From Stomoxys calcitrans (taxonomy: Eukaryota > Arthropoda > Insecta > Diptera > Muscidae): a stretch of DNA of 64,000 nt. Under the pieces are notes generated by a model. That model saw nothing but the letters and a program-made list of their open reading frames with translations, searched no databases and was not told the DNA's origin. Both the position numbers and the translations under genes were made by a program. The DNA is taken from contig NC_081553.1 of assembly GCF_963082655.1 (NCBI RefSeq), forward strand, positions 126,881,736-126,945,735, read 5' to 3'. Positions 22,295 to 33,344 of the stretch are shown here, piece by piece; the first letter of the stretch is position 1, and every line of letters starts with the position of its first letter.

Positions 22295-23750
22295 TGTACC
22301 CACCACCGAAGGATGGGGGTATACTCATTTTGTCATTCCGTTTGCAAAACATAGAAATATCCATTTCTCACCCTATAAAGTATACATATTCTTGATCAGC
22401 GTAAAAATCTAAGACGATCTAGACATGTCCGTCCGTCTATCCGTCAGTCCGTCTGTCTGTTGAAATCATGCTACAGTCTTTAAAAATAGAGATATTGAAC
22501 TGAAATTTTGCACAGATTCTTTTTAAGTTCGAAGATGGGCTACATCAGACTATATCTTGATATAGCCCCCATATAGACCGATCCGCCGATTTTGGGTCTT
22601 TGGCCCATAAAAGCCACATTTATTATCCGATTTTGCTGAAATTTGGGACAGTGAGTTGTGCTAGGCCCTTCGACATCCGTCGTCAATTTGGCTCAGATCG
22701 GTCCAGATTTGGATATAGCTGCCATATAGACCGATCCTCCAATTTAGGGTCTTAGGCCCACAAAAGCCACATTTATTATCCGATTTGGTTGAAATTCGGG
22801 ACAGTGAGTTGTGTTAAGCCCGTCGATATCCGTCGTCAATTTGGCCCAGATCGGTTCAGATTTGGATATAGCTGCCATATAGACCGATCCTCCAATTTAG
22901 GGTCTCCGGCCCAGAAAAGCCACATTTATTATCCGATTTGAATGAAATTCGGGAACGTGAATTGTGTTAGGCCCGTTGACATTCTTCGTCAATTTGGCCC
23001 AGATCGGTTCAGATTTGGATATAGCTGTCATATAGACCGAACCTCCGATTTAGGGTCTTAGGCCCATAAAAGCCACATTAATTATCCGATTTTGCTGAAA
23101 TTCGGGACAGTGGCCCAGATCGGTCTAGATTTGGATATAGCTGCAATATAGACCGATTTCTTGATTTAAGGTTTTGGGCTCATAAAATGTTTATTTATTG
23201 TCCTATGTCGCCAAAATTTAGGACAGTGAGTTAAGTAAAGCTCATTGACATATTTCTGCAATGTCGTACAGATCGGTCTAGATTTGGATATAGCTGGCAT
23301 GTAGACCGATATCTATGTTTTAGGTTTTGGGGTCATAAAAGAAGCATTTATTGGCCGATGTCGCTAAAATTTGAGACAGTACCTTGTGTTAGGCTCTTCG
23401 ACATTTTTGTGCAACTTGGCCCTAATCGGTTCAGATTTGGATATAGCTGCCATGTAGGCCGATATCTCGATTTGAAGTCTTGGCCCCATAAAAAGCGCAT
23501 TTATCGTCCGATTTCACTGAAATTTGATACAGTGACTTATGTTAGGCTTTTCGACGTCCATGTCGTATATGGTTCAGATCGGTTTATTTTTAAATATAGC
23601 TACTGTACTTATTAGTATTTGGTCCAAATCGGAACATATTTTGATATAACTGATAAGGGACATAAGGTTTGAAATTTTCATTGAAATTTGATGAACGGTG
23701 GTTTACATATATATCCGAGGTGGTGGGTATCCAAAGTTTTTTTTTTTTTT
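22295..23750 (-). mobile_element. DINE-1-like element, family C
   Basis: On the minus strand the 3' end is CCACCACCGAAGGATGGGGG and TATACTCATTTTGTCATTCC, with (TA), the core and GTCCGTC repeats at about 22,425-22,462. Some eight units follow; the GATTTGGATATAGCTG word recurs at 22,706, 22,859 and 23,012, an exact 153-bp spacing. The 5' end is cut after GGTGGTGGGTATCC at a T15-type homopolymer. Confidence 0.75.
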
Positions 23751-25570
23751 TGCTATGTGTAACTTTGATCATGTCTCTTCTTTCAGCAGCTTTGACAAAC
23801 TTGTAACGTTTTGGAGCATTAGTTTTATCTTAGAGTTCGTTGCAATATGTGCAATCCAACGAGAACAAATCCAGTTAAATCCATTAATGCCCCACGTTTT
23901 GTCACCTTGTCGATATCCACAACTGTACTAGACGTTGGTGCTTCATCTTCCTGTATGTAAGATGACCAAAGGGTTTCGTGCTTGTTGATCCATGAAAAAC
24001 ATTCGTGTTTTTCCTTCTGAAAAAATAATTACATTTTCCCTGAGACTGTTGCTGGGATTGCTTAATTACACACTCGACGATGTTTATTTATGTGAAACTC
24101 TTGAGACCCTTCATAATTTTTAAATCAGTTTTTTTTCTTCTTGCGAAAGTGTTTTTCTTGGATTTGCGTATGTATGTACATGTGTTTAGGTAAGTATGTG
24201 TATATTGTACATAACCACACGTATGGTACAATGGGCAAATGCTACTGACGCGCCCATTACAAGGGGGGACGATACCCGAGCACACTTTTCACTTTGTAGA
24301 AGAAAATAACTTAGATTGGGTTTTTTCTTTGTTTGCGGCTTTGACTACGTGTCCCTGGCGTTCAGACATCTTAGCAAGTGATATTGGCAAGTATGTTAAA
24401 ATCTGATTTTTGGCATTAAACAAACCAAGCGTCGAATGTCGATGGAGAGAAATGAGCGTCGGCCGAAGTGTGTGTAGTATAGATGTGTGGCAAAGAAAAC
24501 AAAAGTTTTCTCATTTACCTTCCAATACTGGATTTTTTCTTCTCGTTTTGAACAGAGTAAATAAAGTTGTTTGTTTACTGAGGAAAAGTTTTCAATCCAC
24601 TTTTGCACTCTTTCAACTCACCCACCCATCATAATACTTCCTGCTCGCAGCTTGTGTGAAAGGGCAGCATGTTCAAGACTTGGGCGAAAAACTTTTTACA
24701 TAAATAAGAAGAGGAAGCAAACCTACATGCAAAGGACTTTCTTTAAAATTAATCTTATGATATCAACACTTAGTTTTAAAACAAAGATTTGTTCTGCTGC
24801 CTTTCATAAAAACATTTCGTAGCAGGTGTTTAATGAAGATTTGCCGTAAAAGAAAAACATGTGTGGCTTATGTGGGCAGGGGGGTTGGTTGTACCCCCCT
24901 AGAGCCCGAAGAACTTAAGAAGAAGAAGAAAAAGAAGCATTGCGGTTGAGACGACCACAAAGGGTATGTGTTTTGTTGCGCAAACCCCCGCTGCCATTGC
25001 CCGCTCTCAGAAAACCAAGAAACCTTGAAACAATGTCAAAAACGCCTAACTACCGACCCTGTTGATTGCTGGGGGTGGTACACCGAGATGTATGATTGAT
25101 AAAAGAAAATCGTGTATTCGCACACAGGCAGACTTAGAGGCGTATGATTATTATTATTAATTTATAAAAGCATAAAAATGTGTAAGATGTGGTAAGCCTC
25201 TGTAAGCGAGTATATACGGAAATATGTTAATGCTGCATTTATCATTTTCATTCCCTGTATTCTTCATATTTGTCTTGTGTAGCTGTGCTGTAAATATTCT
25301 TAAGTGCTAATGTACACTTTTTGAAATATTTTGCCCGAAGGTCTAATCTAAATGTCTCAAAAGAAAATAATCTCCAAATTCGGCATGCCCTCTACGATGA
25401 TTTCTGACGTTTATGGAATGAGTGCAATTTGTTTGTTTTCTTCATCGTCGTCACCATCATCATTATCATAGTTAAAGAAGAGTGCGTCTGAAATAATGTT
25501 TTCATATGTCTAAAAAAATCATTTAATATTTTCAATACTGGGCTTGATAATCAACATTGTTAAAGATTAA
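23751..25570. other. Unassigned DNA, possibly intergenic or intronic
   Basis: There is no recognised repeat or domain. The region has a slightly mixed composition with purine-rich AAGAAGAAG (24,918-24,935) and CATCATCATT (25,455) tracts. ORFs are short and feature-free. Confidence 0.35.
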
Positions 25571-26945
25571 AAAACAAGTAAAAAGGCGCTAAGCTCGGCT
25601 GGGCCGAACTTTAGATACCCACCACCTCTAGTATATATGCAAACAACCTTTCGTCAAAATCAGGTAAAAAATGCATACCTTATGCCCTATAGCAGCTATA
25701 TCGAAATATATTTCGATTTAGACCAAATAAACCGATTTGAACCATAATCGACACAGATATCGAAAAGGCTAATATAAGTCACTGTGTCAAATTTCAGTGA
25801 AATCGGATTATAAATGCGCTTTTTATGGGGCCAAGACTTTAAATAGAGATAGCGGCCTATATGGCAGCTATTACCGAATCTGGACCGATGTAGGCCAAGT
25901 TACAAAAAGGTGTCGAAGAGCCTAACACAACTCACTGTCCCAAATTTCGGCGAAATCGGACAATAAATGCTCCTTTTATGGCCCCAAAACCTTAAATCGA
26001 GAGATCGGTCTATATGGCAGCTATATCCAGATCTGAACCGATTTGTGCCATATTGCAGAAGTATGTCAAAGGTATTAACTTAACTCACTGTCCCAGATTT
26101 CGGCGACATCAATCAGCGACCTGATCGGCGACCTGATCCGATCAGGGCCAACTTCAAGAAGGATGTCGAAGGGCCTAAGACAACTCACTGTCCCAAATTT
26201 CAGCAAAATCGGATAATAAATGTGGCTTTTATGGATCTATGACCCTAAATCGGAGGATCGGTCTATATGGCATCTATATCCAAATCTGTACCGATCTGGA
26301 CCAAATTGACGAAGAATATCGAAGGGCCTAACACAACTCACTGTCCAAAATTTCAGCAAAATTGGATAATAAATGTGGCTTTTGTGGGCCTAAGACCCTA
26401 AATCGGATTATCGGTATATTTGGCAGCTATATCCAAATCTAGACCGATTTGGGCGAAATTAATGAAGGATGTTGAAGGTCTTAACACAACTCACTGTCCC
26501 AAATTTCAGTAAAATCGGATAATAAATGTGGCTTTTATGGGCCTAAGACCCTAAATCGGAGAATCGGTCTATATGGCAGCTATATCCAAACCTGCACCGA
26601 TCTGAGCCAAATTGACGAAAGATGTCGAAGGGCCTAACGTAACTCACTGTCTTAAATGTCAGCAGAATCGGGCAATAAATGTGGCTTTTATGGCAGTAAG
26701 ACCCTAAATAGGCGGATCGGTCTATATGGGGGCTAAATGAAGATAAAGTCCAATATAGCTCATCTGCGAATTTAACTTGCTTATCGACAAAAAAAGAATC
26801 TGTGCAAAGTTTCAGTCCAATATCTCTATGTTTAAAGACTCTAGCGTGGTTTCAAAGAATAGACGGACAGACGGACGGATAGACAGTCGGACGGGCATGG
26901 CTAGATCGTCTGAAATTTTTACGCTGATCAAAAAAATTTGCTTCT
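25571..26945 (+). mobile_element. DINE-1-like element, family C, 3' truncated
   Basis: It has the 5' end AAGTAAAAAGGCGCTAAG and CTCGGCTGGGCCG, a CCCACCACC word, then about seven units with the words TATATGGCAGCTATATCC and CACTGTCCCAAATTTC. The RGAC tract is at 26,862-26,896. The (TA)n tract and terminal GGTGG end are replaced by unrelated sequence that leads into a non-LTR fragment. Confidence 0.75.
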
Positions 26946-26963
26946 AAGTGTATTAAAAAAATA

Positions 26964-27660
26964 TTACATTGGAAATGAGTGTTCCACGCGAATTTTTATA
27001 AAGTTCCACCGAATCTTCATAAAGTCGGTAATGGTTCCATCGTCGGGTCCCTGTTCGTTAGGTTGCATTGAGACTCCTGTCGCTGCGCTGCCTAATGTTT
27101 TAATATAAGGATCTTCAGCAATCGTAGTCTTCCAAATCTTGAAGTCGGTGATGGGTCCGTCGTCGGGTCCCTGTTTGTTAGGCTGTATTGGGTCTCTCGC
27201 CACTGCACTGCCTGATATTTAAGTATTAGAATATTTGCTTTCCAATATTGAGAGAGACGGTGATTTTTCGTCGGCAGCCTCTTGATTGTTGGGCGGTATT
27301 GAGTCATCTGCCACTGCACGGCCTGATGTCTCAATATGAGGATTTCTGCCTATCCCAGTCTTCCCAATCTTGAAAAAGACAGCCATGCTCTCGTAGTGCG
27401 CAATGCCTTTGGTCTTAGCCAAACTTGTCACGGAGATGTGATCAATGCCAACCACAAGAAGAGTTTCTTCCTCCTTCTCCTCCCTGTGAAAGACCTCCCA
27501 CTTCTCTGCAACCCAACCTTGGTTTTGCGTGCCCAAGAATTTCAACATGCGTTCCGTCGCAAATTTACTCCCCCATCCCTTAATGAAGACTGTCGCCTTT
27601 GAGAGCTGGGGGAGAGATGTAGTTTCGAGAGCCGCTTAAATTTCGATCGCTTATTCTGCC
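26964..27660 (-). pseudogene. Non-LTR ORF1 fragment with DUF4780-like domain and 40-residue repeats
   Basis: On the minus strand, from 27,548, WEVFHREEKEEETLLVVGID matches the end of a DUF4780-like domain, the ORF1 domain of insect non-LTR elements. KIGKTGIG then opens a series of about three repeats of roughly 40 residues with cores DDSIPPN, DPIQPNKQGPDDG and VSMQPNEQGPDDG. The frame shifts once near 27,220. Related copies are at 46.6-47.3 kb and 55.0-55.5 kb. Upstream ORF1 and all of ORF2 are missing. Confidence 0.65.
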
Positions 27661-27875
27661 AGGTTCATGATATCAATTTGAAGTAATTACTTTCGTTTGT
27701 TTTTTTTTATCGAAACAAAATCGGGTTATCTGAAGAAAGTGGTTCTTCTACATGTATTTCTTACACTAAACATGCTTGAAATTTCAATCTTATGTGGTAA
27801 TATAAAAAAGTTCCTTTTAAATATGTATATCAAATCATTTTCCGAATCCAGACGATTTTCACACTTACGCATGTA

Positions 27876-28472
27876 AAGGGTGATTTTTTTGAGGTTAGGA
27901 TTTTCATGCATTAGTATTTGACAGATCACGTGGGATTTCAGACATGGTGTCAAAGAGAAAGATGCTCAGTATGCTTTGACATTTCATCATGAATAGACTT
28001 ACTAACGAGCAACGCTTGCAAATCATTGAATTTTATTACCAAAATCAGTGTTCGGTTCGAAATGTGTTCATTCACCGTAACGTTGCGTCCAACAGCATCT
28101 TTGAAAAAATACGGTCCAATGATTCCACCAGCGTACAAACCACACCAAACAGTGCATTTTTCGGGATGCATGGGCAGTTCTTGAACGGCTTCTGGTTGCT
28201 CTTCACTCCAAATGCGGCAATTTTGCTTATTTACGTAGCCATTCAACCAGAAATGAGCCTCATCGCTGAACGGTGAATGAACACATTTCGAACCGAACAC
28301 TGATTTTGGAAATAAAATTCAATGATTTGCAAGCGTTGCTCGTTAGTAAGTCTATTCATGATGAAATGTCAAAGCATACTGAGCATCTTTCTCTTTGACA
28401 CCATGTCTGAAATCCCACGTGATCTGTCAAATACTAATGCATGAAAATTCTAACCTCAAAAAAATCACCCTT
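27876..28472. mobile_element. Palindromic mariner-type (IS630-Tc1-mariner) element
   Basis: Two inverted arms of 202 bp (27,876-28,077 and 28,271-28,472) flank a 193-bp spacer. The tips read AAGGGTGATTTTTTTGAGG, and TA lies outside both (27,874-27,875 and 28,473-28,474). Each arm encodes the transposase N-terminus (MNRLTNEQRLQIIEFY, ATG at 27,989 on plus). The spacer on the minus strand encodes part of the catalytic core (SDEAHFWLNGYVNKQNC, PMHPEK, GGIIGPYFF) out of frame with the N-terminus. Most of the transposase is gone, so it could move only with help from a full-length element. Confidence 0.88.
27950..28300 (-). pseudogene. Mariner-type transposase fragment
   Basis: This 116-codon frame has the catalytic-core segment SDEAHFW (containing one DDE-type aspartate), WCGLYAGGIIGPYFFKDA and NVTVN, then runs antisense through the left arm, giving meaningless residues. 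It lacks the N-terminal DNA-binding helices in frame, the other acidic residues and the C-terminus. Confidence 0.8.
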
Positions 28473-28474
28473 TA

Positions 28475-28864
28475 GTATCTAAAATGATGCAGATACACTT
28501 CGTGTCTAGTTTATTAGGTTCATTAACTTGTATGGCTGTTGCTTAGCAAATCTGTTATGTGCTGAACGAATGATTGTTTTCCTGGAAGAAAAAACTATAG
28601 AGACGACTACTTACTTCTGCATACAGCAATGTGCGAGGGAGTCCGTCCAATAAGGTGGTGGAAATTCTTATATAATCCCATGCCACAGAAAATATCATTC
28701 GTGCCCGAGTATAACCATAGTCTAAAGACCAATCTCCTCAGTTACAGAATACAAGGTTAAATTAAAAATAAAAAAAAAATACGAGGTGTTTTGCAAAAAT
28801 TTTAAGTCAGCACAGCCACTTTGATTCAGGAAAAGCTAATGTTTTTAAATTTTGGAGGACCGAA
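28475..28864. other. Unassigned AT-rich DNA
   Basis: No recognisable repeat or ORF. An A-rich tract lies at 28,765-28,780. Confidence 0.35.
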
Positions 28865-29230
28865 TTTTCGGATAGCCTAATTATGCCCTACACAACCACT
28901 GTGGTACGGGGTATAATAGCTTTGTGCATTTGTTTGCAACGCTAAGAAGAAGAATGGCTAGACCCATTGATAAGTATTCCGATCATATTAGAATCACTTC
29001 CTGATTCGATTTAGCTGTGTCCGTCTGTTTGACCATATATTCTTGAGATCAAGGTACAGGTCGCATTAATTGTCCGATTATCATGGATTTTTGCACATGT
29101 CACTTCTTTGTGCCAATGACACTTCTTTGTGCCAAGAATAAACGGTATTGATTTTGAACAAAATCAGTTCAGATTACGACATAGCTCCAATCCTAATATG
29201 TGTGCTAAATTTCATAAAAATCAGTCCAGA
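28865..29230 (+). mobile_element. Divergent DINE-like remnant interrupted by a non-LTR fragment
   Basis: A CCCTACACAACCACTGTGG end word, GTGTCCGTCTG and ATTCTTGAGATC (core-like) and an AAATTTCATAAAAATCAG unit word are present in degenerate form. Similar words (AAAATTTCATAAAATTCTG) reappear at 30,500-30,525, so the non-LTR sequence at 29,231-30,490 probably landed within this repeat. Confidence 0.4.
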
Positions 29231-30490
29231 GTTCGGTTAGGTTAGGTTAGGTTGGAAAGAGGTAGCAGATGTTAATCCGCACCTAAGCCAGTAATCGGCT
29301 TGTTGTGCGCTCTAAAAACTATAAAGTAACCTCTAAAAAGAAAATTTTAAGTTAGGAATTCCGTGTTACTTGCAAAATCCTTAAGTTGCTTCATGTCTGA
29401 TATTGTGTCTTCACCTAAGTACCGGTATCTGTTGTATGCGAAAGCCGGGCAATGACAAAGGAAATGCTCCAACGTCTCATCATCTTCCCCGCATGCCATC
29501 GACATGCTATCACTTGAAGCACCGCTTTTGCATAAGTGAGCTCGTAGTCCTATGTGTCCCGTTATGATACCAATAGCTATTCTGACCTCCTTCTTGATTC
29601 CTGGATCCCCCCATTGCTTTCTGGATCCCCCCATAGGATTTTCGCCGTCTCACCGACCGTTTCGCTGTTCCACAATGCTGCATGCGCATTCGTCGCCCAC
29701 TCCTTTAACTCGGACTGCGTCGACCCGAAAGGCTTCGGGTAAACCAAGTTTATTGACGGCAGACCTGTGGCCTACACCACCATATCGTCTGCCCTTTCAT
29801 TTCCGCTTACTCCGTTATGGCTCGGCACCCAAACGATGCGGATTTTGACATCCTCAGAGAAGGCGATAATCTCCTTCTTACACTGCAAGAGTGTTCGTGA
29901 CCTTACCGTCCTGGTTGTTATTGCCCTTATAGCAATTTTACTGTGGGTAAAAATGTTCACACTCGACGTCGTCGCGTTAGCACCACACCACTTCAGGCAT
30001 TCCGTGATCGCACGGATCTCTGCCTGCAGGGCCTGTGTTATGGTCAGGTAGTCTAAAACAGATCTCAGTCCCTGGGTTCTCAATGTAAACCCCCAGGCCC
30101 ACTCTGTCCTTTTACAGAGATCCATCCGTGTAGCATGATCTTCCAGATGACAATAATAGGGTTCCATCAATCCCAGACTGTGCCGATGGTAGCAGTGCAC
30201 TCGCACTCGACTTCAAGGTTCATCTCAGGTATCCGATCGGAAAACTCTTCCCTTCCTTCCAGGTTTCCTATCGTCGCCTCGATTATACCGCGATGGTATG
30301 AGCTGCTCCCCTCCTCAATCCATTCTCCCATCGCCTTAAGTCTCATAACTGTAGTGGCTGCCTCACACTTAATCTGTCCAGAGTTAGATAGCTCCCCATA
30401 TACGATATGAAGTTTTAAGGCTGCAGCGAACACAATTTTGGTCCGATCTTTACAAAGCTTTGTATGAGGTGTTCGGTTTGACGTCTTAAT
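29231..30490 (-). pseudogene. 5'-truncated non-LTR retrotransposon: RT thumb, RNase H, Cys/His tail
   Basis: In element order (right to left) there is an RT thumb segment (KCEAATTVMRLKAMGEW; ORF 30,167-30,508). Then comes RNase H, with TDGS near 30,120 in one frame and VWVPSHNGVSGNERAD in another (ORF 29,772-30,206). A C-terminal Cys/His segment follows (CGEDDETLEHFLCHCPAF; ORF 29,347-29,634), and finally a 3' tail of AACCT repeats at 29,238-29,256. RNase H in ORF2 points to an I-superfamily or LOA-type element rather than a simple Jockey. Frameshifts between segments show it is dead. The 5' truncation is typical of target-primed reverse transcription. Confidence 0.75.
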
Positions 30491-30604
30491 ACTTGTGTAA
30501 AATTTCATAAAATTCTGTCTAGATTACGATATAGCTACCAGATATATATTTCAATATTATCTTCGTCGTTTCCTCTTTGTGCTTTTCGTTTTTTCGGGTA
30601 GAGT

Positions 30605-30915
30605 TGTCAAAGTTCGGCTGTGCCGAATCTTATATACCCTCCACCATGGACCTCATTTATCAAGTTCTTTGCCCCGTATCTCTTTAAAGGCAAACAAAGG
30701 ATAATGTTTCATACTCGTAATTGTAGTGCCATTGGTACTAAATCAGGTCATAAAGCGATTCGGACCTTACTTGGTTTCGATGTTGGAGACCATAGAAGAA
30801 GACATTGTGCACGATTTCAGCCAAATGGGACGAAAATTGCGCCCTATATGGGCTCAAGAAGTAAAATCGGGAGATCGGTTTATATTGGAACTATTTATAT
30901 TAGGTTATATAAAAT
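30605..30915 (+). mobile_element. DINE family A, 5' portion only
   Basis: The segment starts with TTCGGCTGTGCCGAATC and CCCTCCACCATGG and covers the unique 5' block and part of the first unit (GATCGGTTTATATTGG). It is cut where a Helitron-like 5' end begins at 30,916. Confidence 0.65.
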
Positions 30916-31127
30916 TCAATTTGTGTTTGTTTGTTTGTTCCGTATAGACTCAAAAACGGCTGAACCGATTACCTTGAAATTTTCACAAATTGTGTAGGTT
31001 GGTCTGAAAGGAAACATAGTCTTTATTATTTTTTTGAAATCAGAAGGGGGCGGACCCTCCCCCTTACCCCAAAAGTACTTCCCAAAAATAAAAGTGGACC
31101 GATTGGGACAATATGGTATTCAAATGA
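30916..31127 (+). mobile_element. Helitron-like 5' fragment
   Basis: TCAATTTG, GTTTGTTTGT, a TATAGACTCAAAAACGG word and a GGGCGGACCCTCCCCCTTAC block match the starts at 7,092 and 63,150. It ends after one partial unit. Confidence 0.55.
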
Positions 31128-31170
31128 GTGAGTCTGGTGGCAGACTGTCACTTAAACCAACCTAACCTTA
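31128..31170 (+). mobile_element. 3' tail of a non-LTR element
   Basis: GAGTCTGGTGGCAGACTG, then CACTTAAACC and AACCTAACC. The same ending occurs in reverse at 56,691-56,735, so this is a severely truncated copy of that family. Confidence 0.5.
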
Positions 31171-31309
31171 TAAGCTAAAATAAGCTTAAATCATGTCGCT
31201 GGTGCCATGGAACTGACAAAGCTGAAGATAGTCTCCTGCCAATGTTCGACCTTAAGTTATAGAAGGAAATAGATAATGAGATAATTTTTCTTTTGGGCTC
31301 AGGAGCAGG

Positions 31310-31546
31310 TAAGAGGCCTGAATTCAGGTAGATTCAAATGATTTATCCTATCATTAAGATGCTACCAGAAGGGATTTTGAGGAATCACCCTGGGCCACAT
31401 TACAACCTAGGGAGATACCTAGACATGGAGTAGTTAAGAGGCTTGAATTCAGGTAGATTTATCCTTTCGTCAAAATGCTACCAGAAGGGATTTTGAGGAA
31501 TCACCCTGAGTCCCATTATGACCTAGGGAGATACCTAGACATCTAA
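31310..31546 (+). repeat. Tandem duplication of ~118 bp
   Basis: Two adjacent copies start TAAGAGGC(C/T)TGAATTCAGG at 31,310 and 31,435 and end GGGAGATACCTAGACAT. They share a GCTACCAGAAGGGATTTTG word. The first copy has a 13-bp insertion relative to the second. Confidence 0.8.
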
Positions 31547-31749
31547 TACCTGTTATCATGCTCACTTAACAATAATCTTACGCCTCTTGTAATAGAAATT
31601 ACTAGAATATAGACGTGTAGCGTGTTTCTAGCAAAATTCTCTTAATAAGATGATAGAGTTTAAGTGATACAATGTCTTTACCGAGGTAATCTTAATTAAA
31701 ATTTTCAGAGAGCTGAGCTAATTAGGGGGAACTTTAGATAATTTTCTGA

Positions 31750-31787
31750 GTATTTATAAATTTTTGTGAGGTTTTGGGTTCAGTTTT
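31750..31787 (+). promoter_or_regulatory. Candidate TATA/initiator core promoter
   Basis: TTTATAAAT starts at 31,753 and TCAGTT, the arthropod initiator consensus, at 31,780. This puts the TATAAA about 27 bp before the initiator A (31,782). An AGACAT at 31,810 is a DPE-like word one base off its ideal place. An ORF begins at 31,841. Confidence 0.3.
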
Positions 31788-31840
31788 CGTTGGTTAAGGG
31801 ACCATAAGCAGACATTTCATCTTCTTCCGTTCCTGTTACA

Positions 31841-32101
31841 ATGGAATGGCATAAGCTTTCATCTACCATCAATTCCTACAACAAATTAAAGTGGAAAAGA
31901 TTATTGTACTTAATGCTCATCTATTTGTTGTCGAATACTTATGAAACTACTCTCGCAGTTTTATTTGACCTCTGGCATGGACGGAGAAAAACACCTCTAA
32001 TAAGTAGCAACATAAGTATCTTCACCACTTTCTTCACATCATCTTCAAGAGCAATGCTTATTCTATTCACTTCCTTTGGGTGGTCGGTTTGGTTTGCTTA
32101 G
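31841..32101 (+). CDS. Unrecognised small ORF (86 codons)
   Basis: It lies outside recognised repeats, 59 bp downstream of the candidate initiator. It has a basic N-terminal stretch (KLKWKR), a hydrophobic run (LLYLMLIYLL) and a second hydrophobic segment near the C-terminus (AMLILFTSFGW). I recognise no family. It might be a small membrane or secreted peptide or the first exon of a longer gene, or it may be chance. A Ser/Thr-rich ORF on the other strand (32,328-32,098) abuts its stop. Confidence 0.2.
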   Translation: MEWHKLSSTINSYNKLKWKRLLYLMLIYLLSNTYETTLAVLFDLWHGRRKTPLISSNISIFTTFFTSSSRAMLILFTSFGWSVWFA

Positions 32102-32689
32102 TTTTTTTCATTATGCCCACTATCATTCAATAAATCTATTTTATGTGAAGCAGTGGTAGAAGTGGAAGCAACTATAGATGTTGAAGAAAGACTGCTGCTG
32201 CTATTCGACCACAAGGATTTTAGCCATTCATTGTGTGCAGCCGGTGTAAGAGTGGAAAAGGGAGTGCTGCAAAAACGTTGCAAATGACTTTGATTTTTCT
32301 TAACGAAATAACTGATTTCGAGTTCCATTCCATATGTACAATTCTAAGGAGATAGCAAATCTACAGGATATCCGGTCCAAAAAATTATGAACAATATAAA
32401 TGGTCATGCAGTTGGTGTGGCCAAAAAGGCAAGAGGTTTGGGAAATGGATTGATGAAAATTTGTAGATTGGATGATGATGTTGAATCACAATTCAATGAT
32501 ATTTCAAAAACTGATTCATTTTGTATGATTTGGATCAGGAAAACATAAGTTAGTAACAATATTCATTTTCATTTGCAATGAAGGGAATACCTTCGAACGA
32601 GGATGAATAAAATGATAACATATAAAAAAAGCATTAAGTTCGGCTTTGTCTAATCGGCTGTATAGGCAACACCATTGATTATGGATATG

Positions 32690-32775
32690 GGAAATCAGTT
32701 TCTCACAATTAATCTTGGAGGCCACCTTGGCATTTCCGCCTGTGACGCTGAACGCCTGGGTTCGAAGCTTGGCGA
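32690..32775 (+). mobile_element. tRNA-derived SINE fragment
   Basis: GGAGGCCACC, CCGCCTGTGACGCTGAACG and GGGTTCGAAGC (B-box-like) match the head of the SINE at 33.4-33.7 kb. The A-box region is deleted. Confidence 0.5.
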
Positions 32776-33344
32776 AAACATACCTCTTTAACATAAATAA
32801 TGAAAGGACTAGTGTAACTATCAGTTGCGAATTTCAATGGAAGAAATATTTGTCTTATGAAAGCTCAAAAAATAAAATGTCATGGATAGGTTAACATAGC
32901 GGGAACATTTTTATAAAAATCATGAATAAATATTTTTCAATAATTTGGAACAACACTTCATTCATATGGCTACAAGGAATGCAATTGCCCATTTTATCGA
33001 TCAAATTTTTTTACACATTTTTGTGAAATAATAAATTAATCAAAATCTGACGCAGCGGTAATTTCATTGAAAATCACTAATTCGGATGAACGAATCCCAT
33101 ATAGATTTCAACTTTAAATTCATAAGATATTCTTCAACAGTTTAAAGCAATATTGATTGATGAAAATTATCATTCATCACACTTGAAACTATATGAGAAC
33201 ATGGTATGTATAGAATTGAATGATAACAGACATTGAAAAGTTGATTTCTTTGGAATTTGGGTAGCCCACAGTAGGTGCAAAACGTGTTGTTCAAACTAAT
33301 TTTTTACACACAACACCGTACCATGGGAGTATAAAATTGTTTAT

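Larger units (their letters stand above)
31547..33340. other. Mostly unassigned AT-rich DNA
   Basis: Apart from the candidate promoter, the small ORF and a SINE fragment I see nothing that identifies this stretch. It is one of the few long non-repeat blocks and a reasonable place to look for host exons. Confidence 0.35.

Noticed and set aside
27989..28276. 95-codon plus-strand ORF as an intact mariner transposase
   Set aside because: Only the first ~30 residues are transposase. The rest is antisense spacer of a palindromic derivative.
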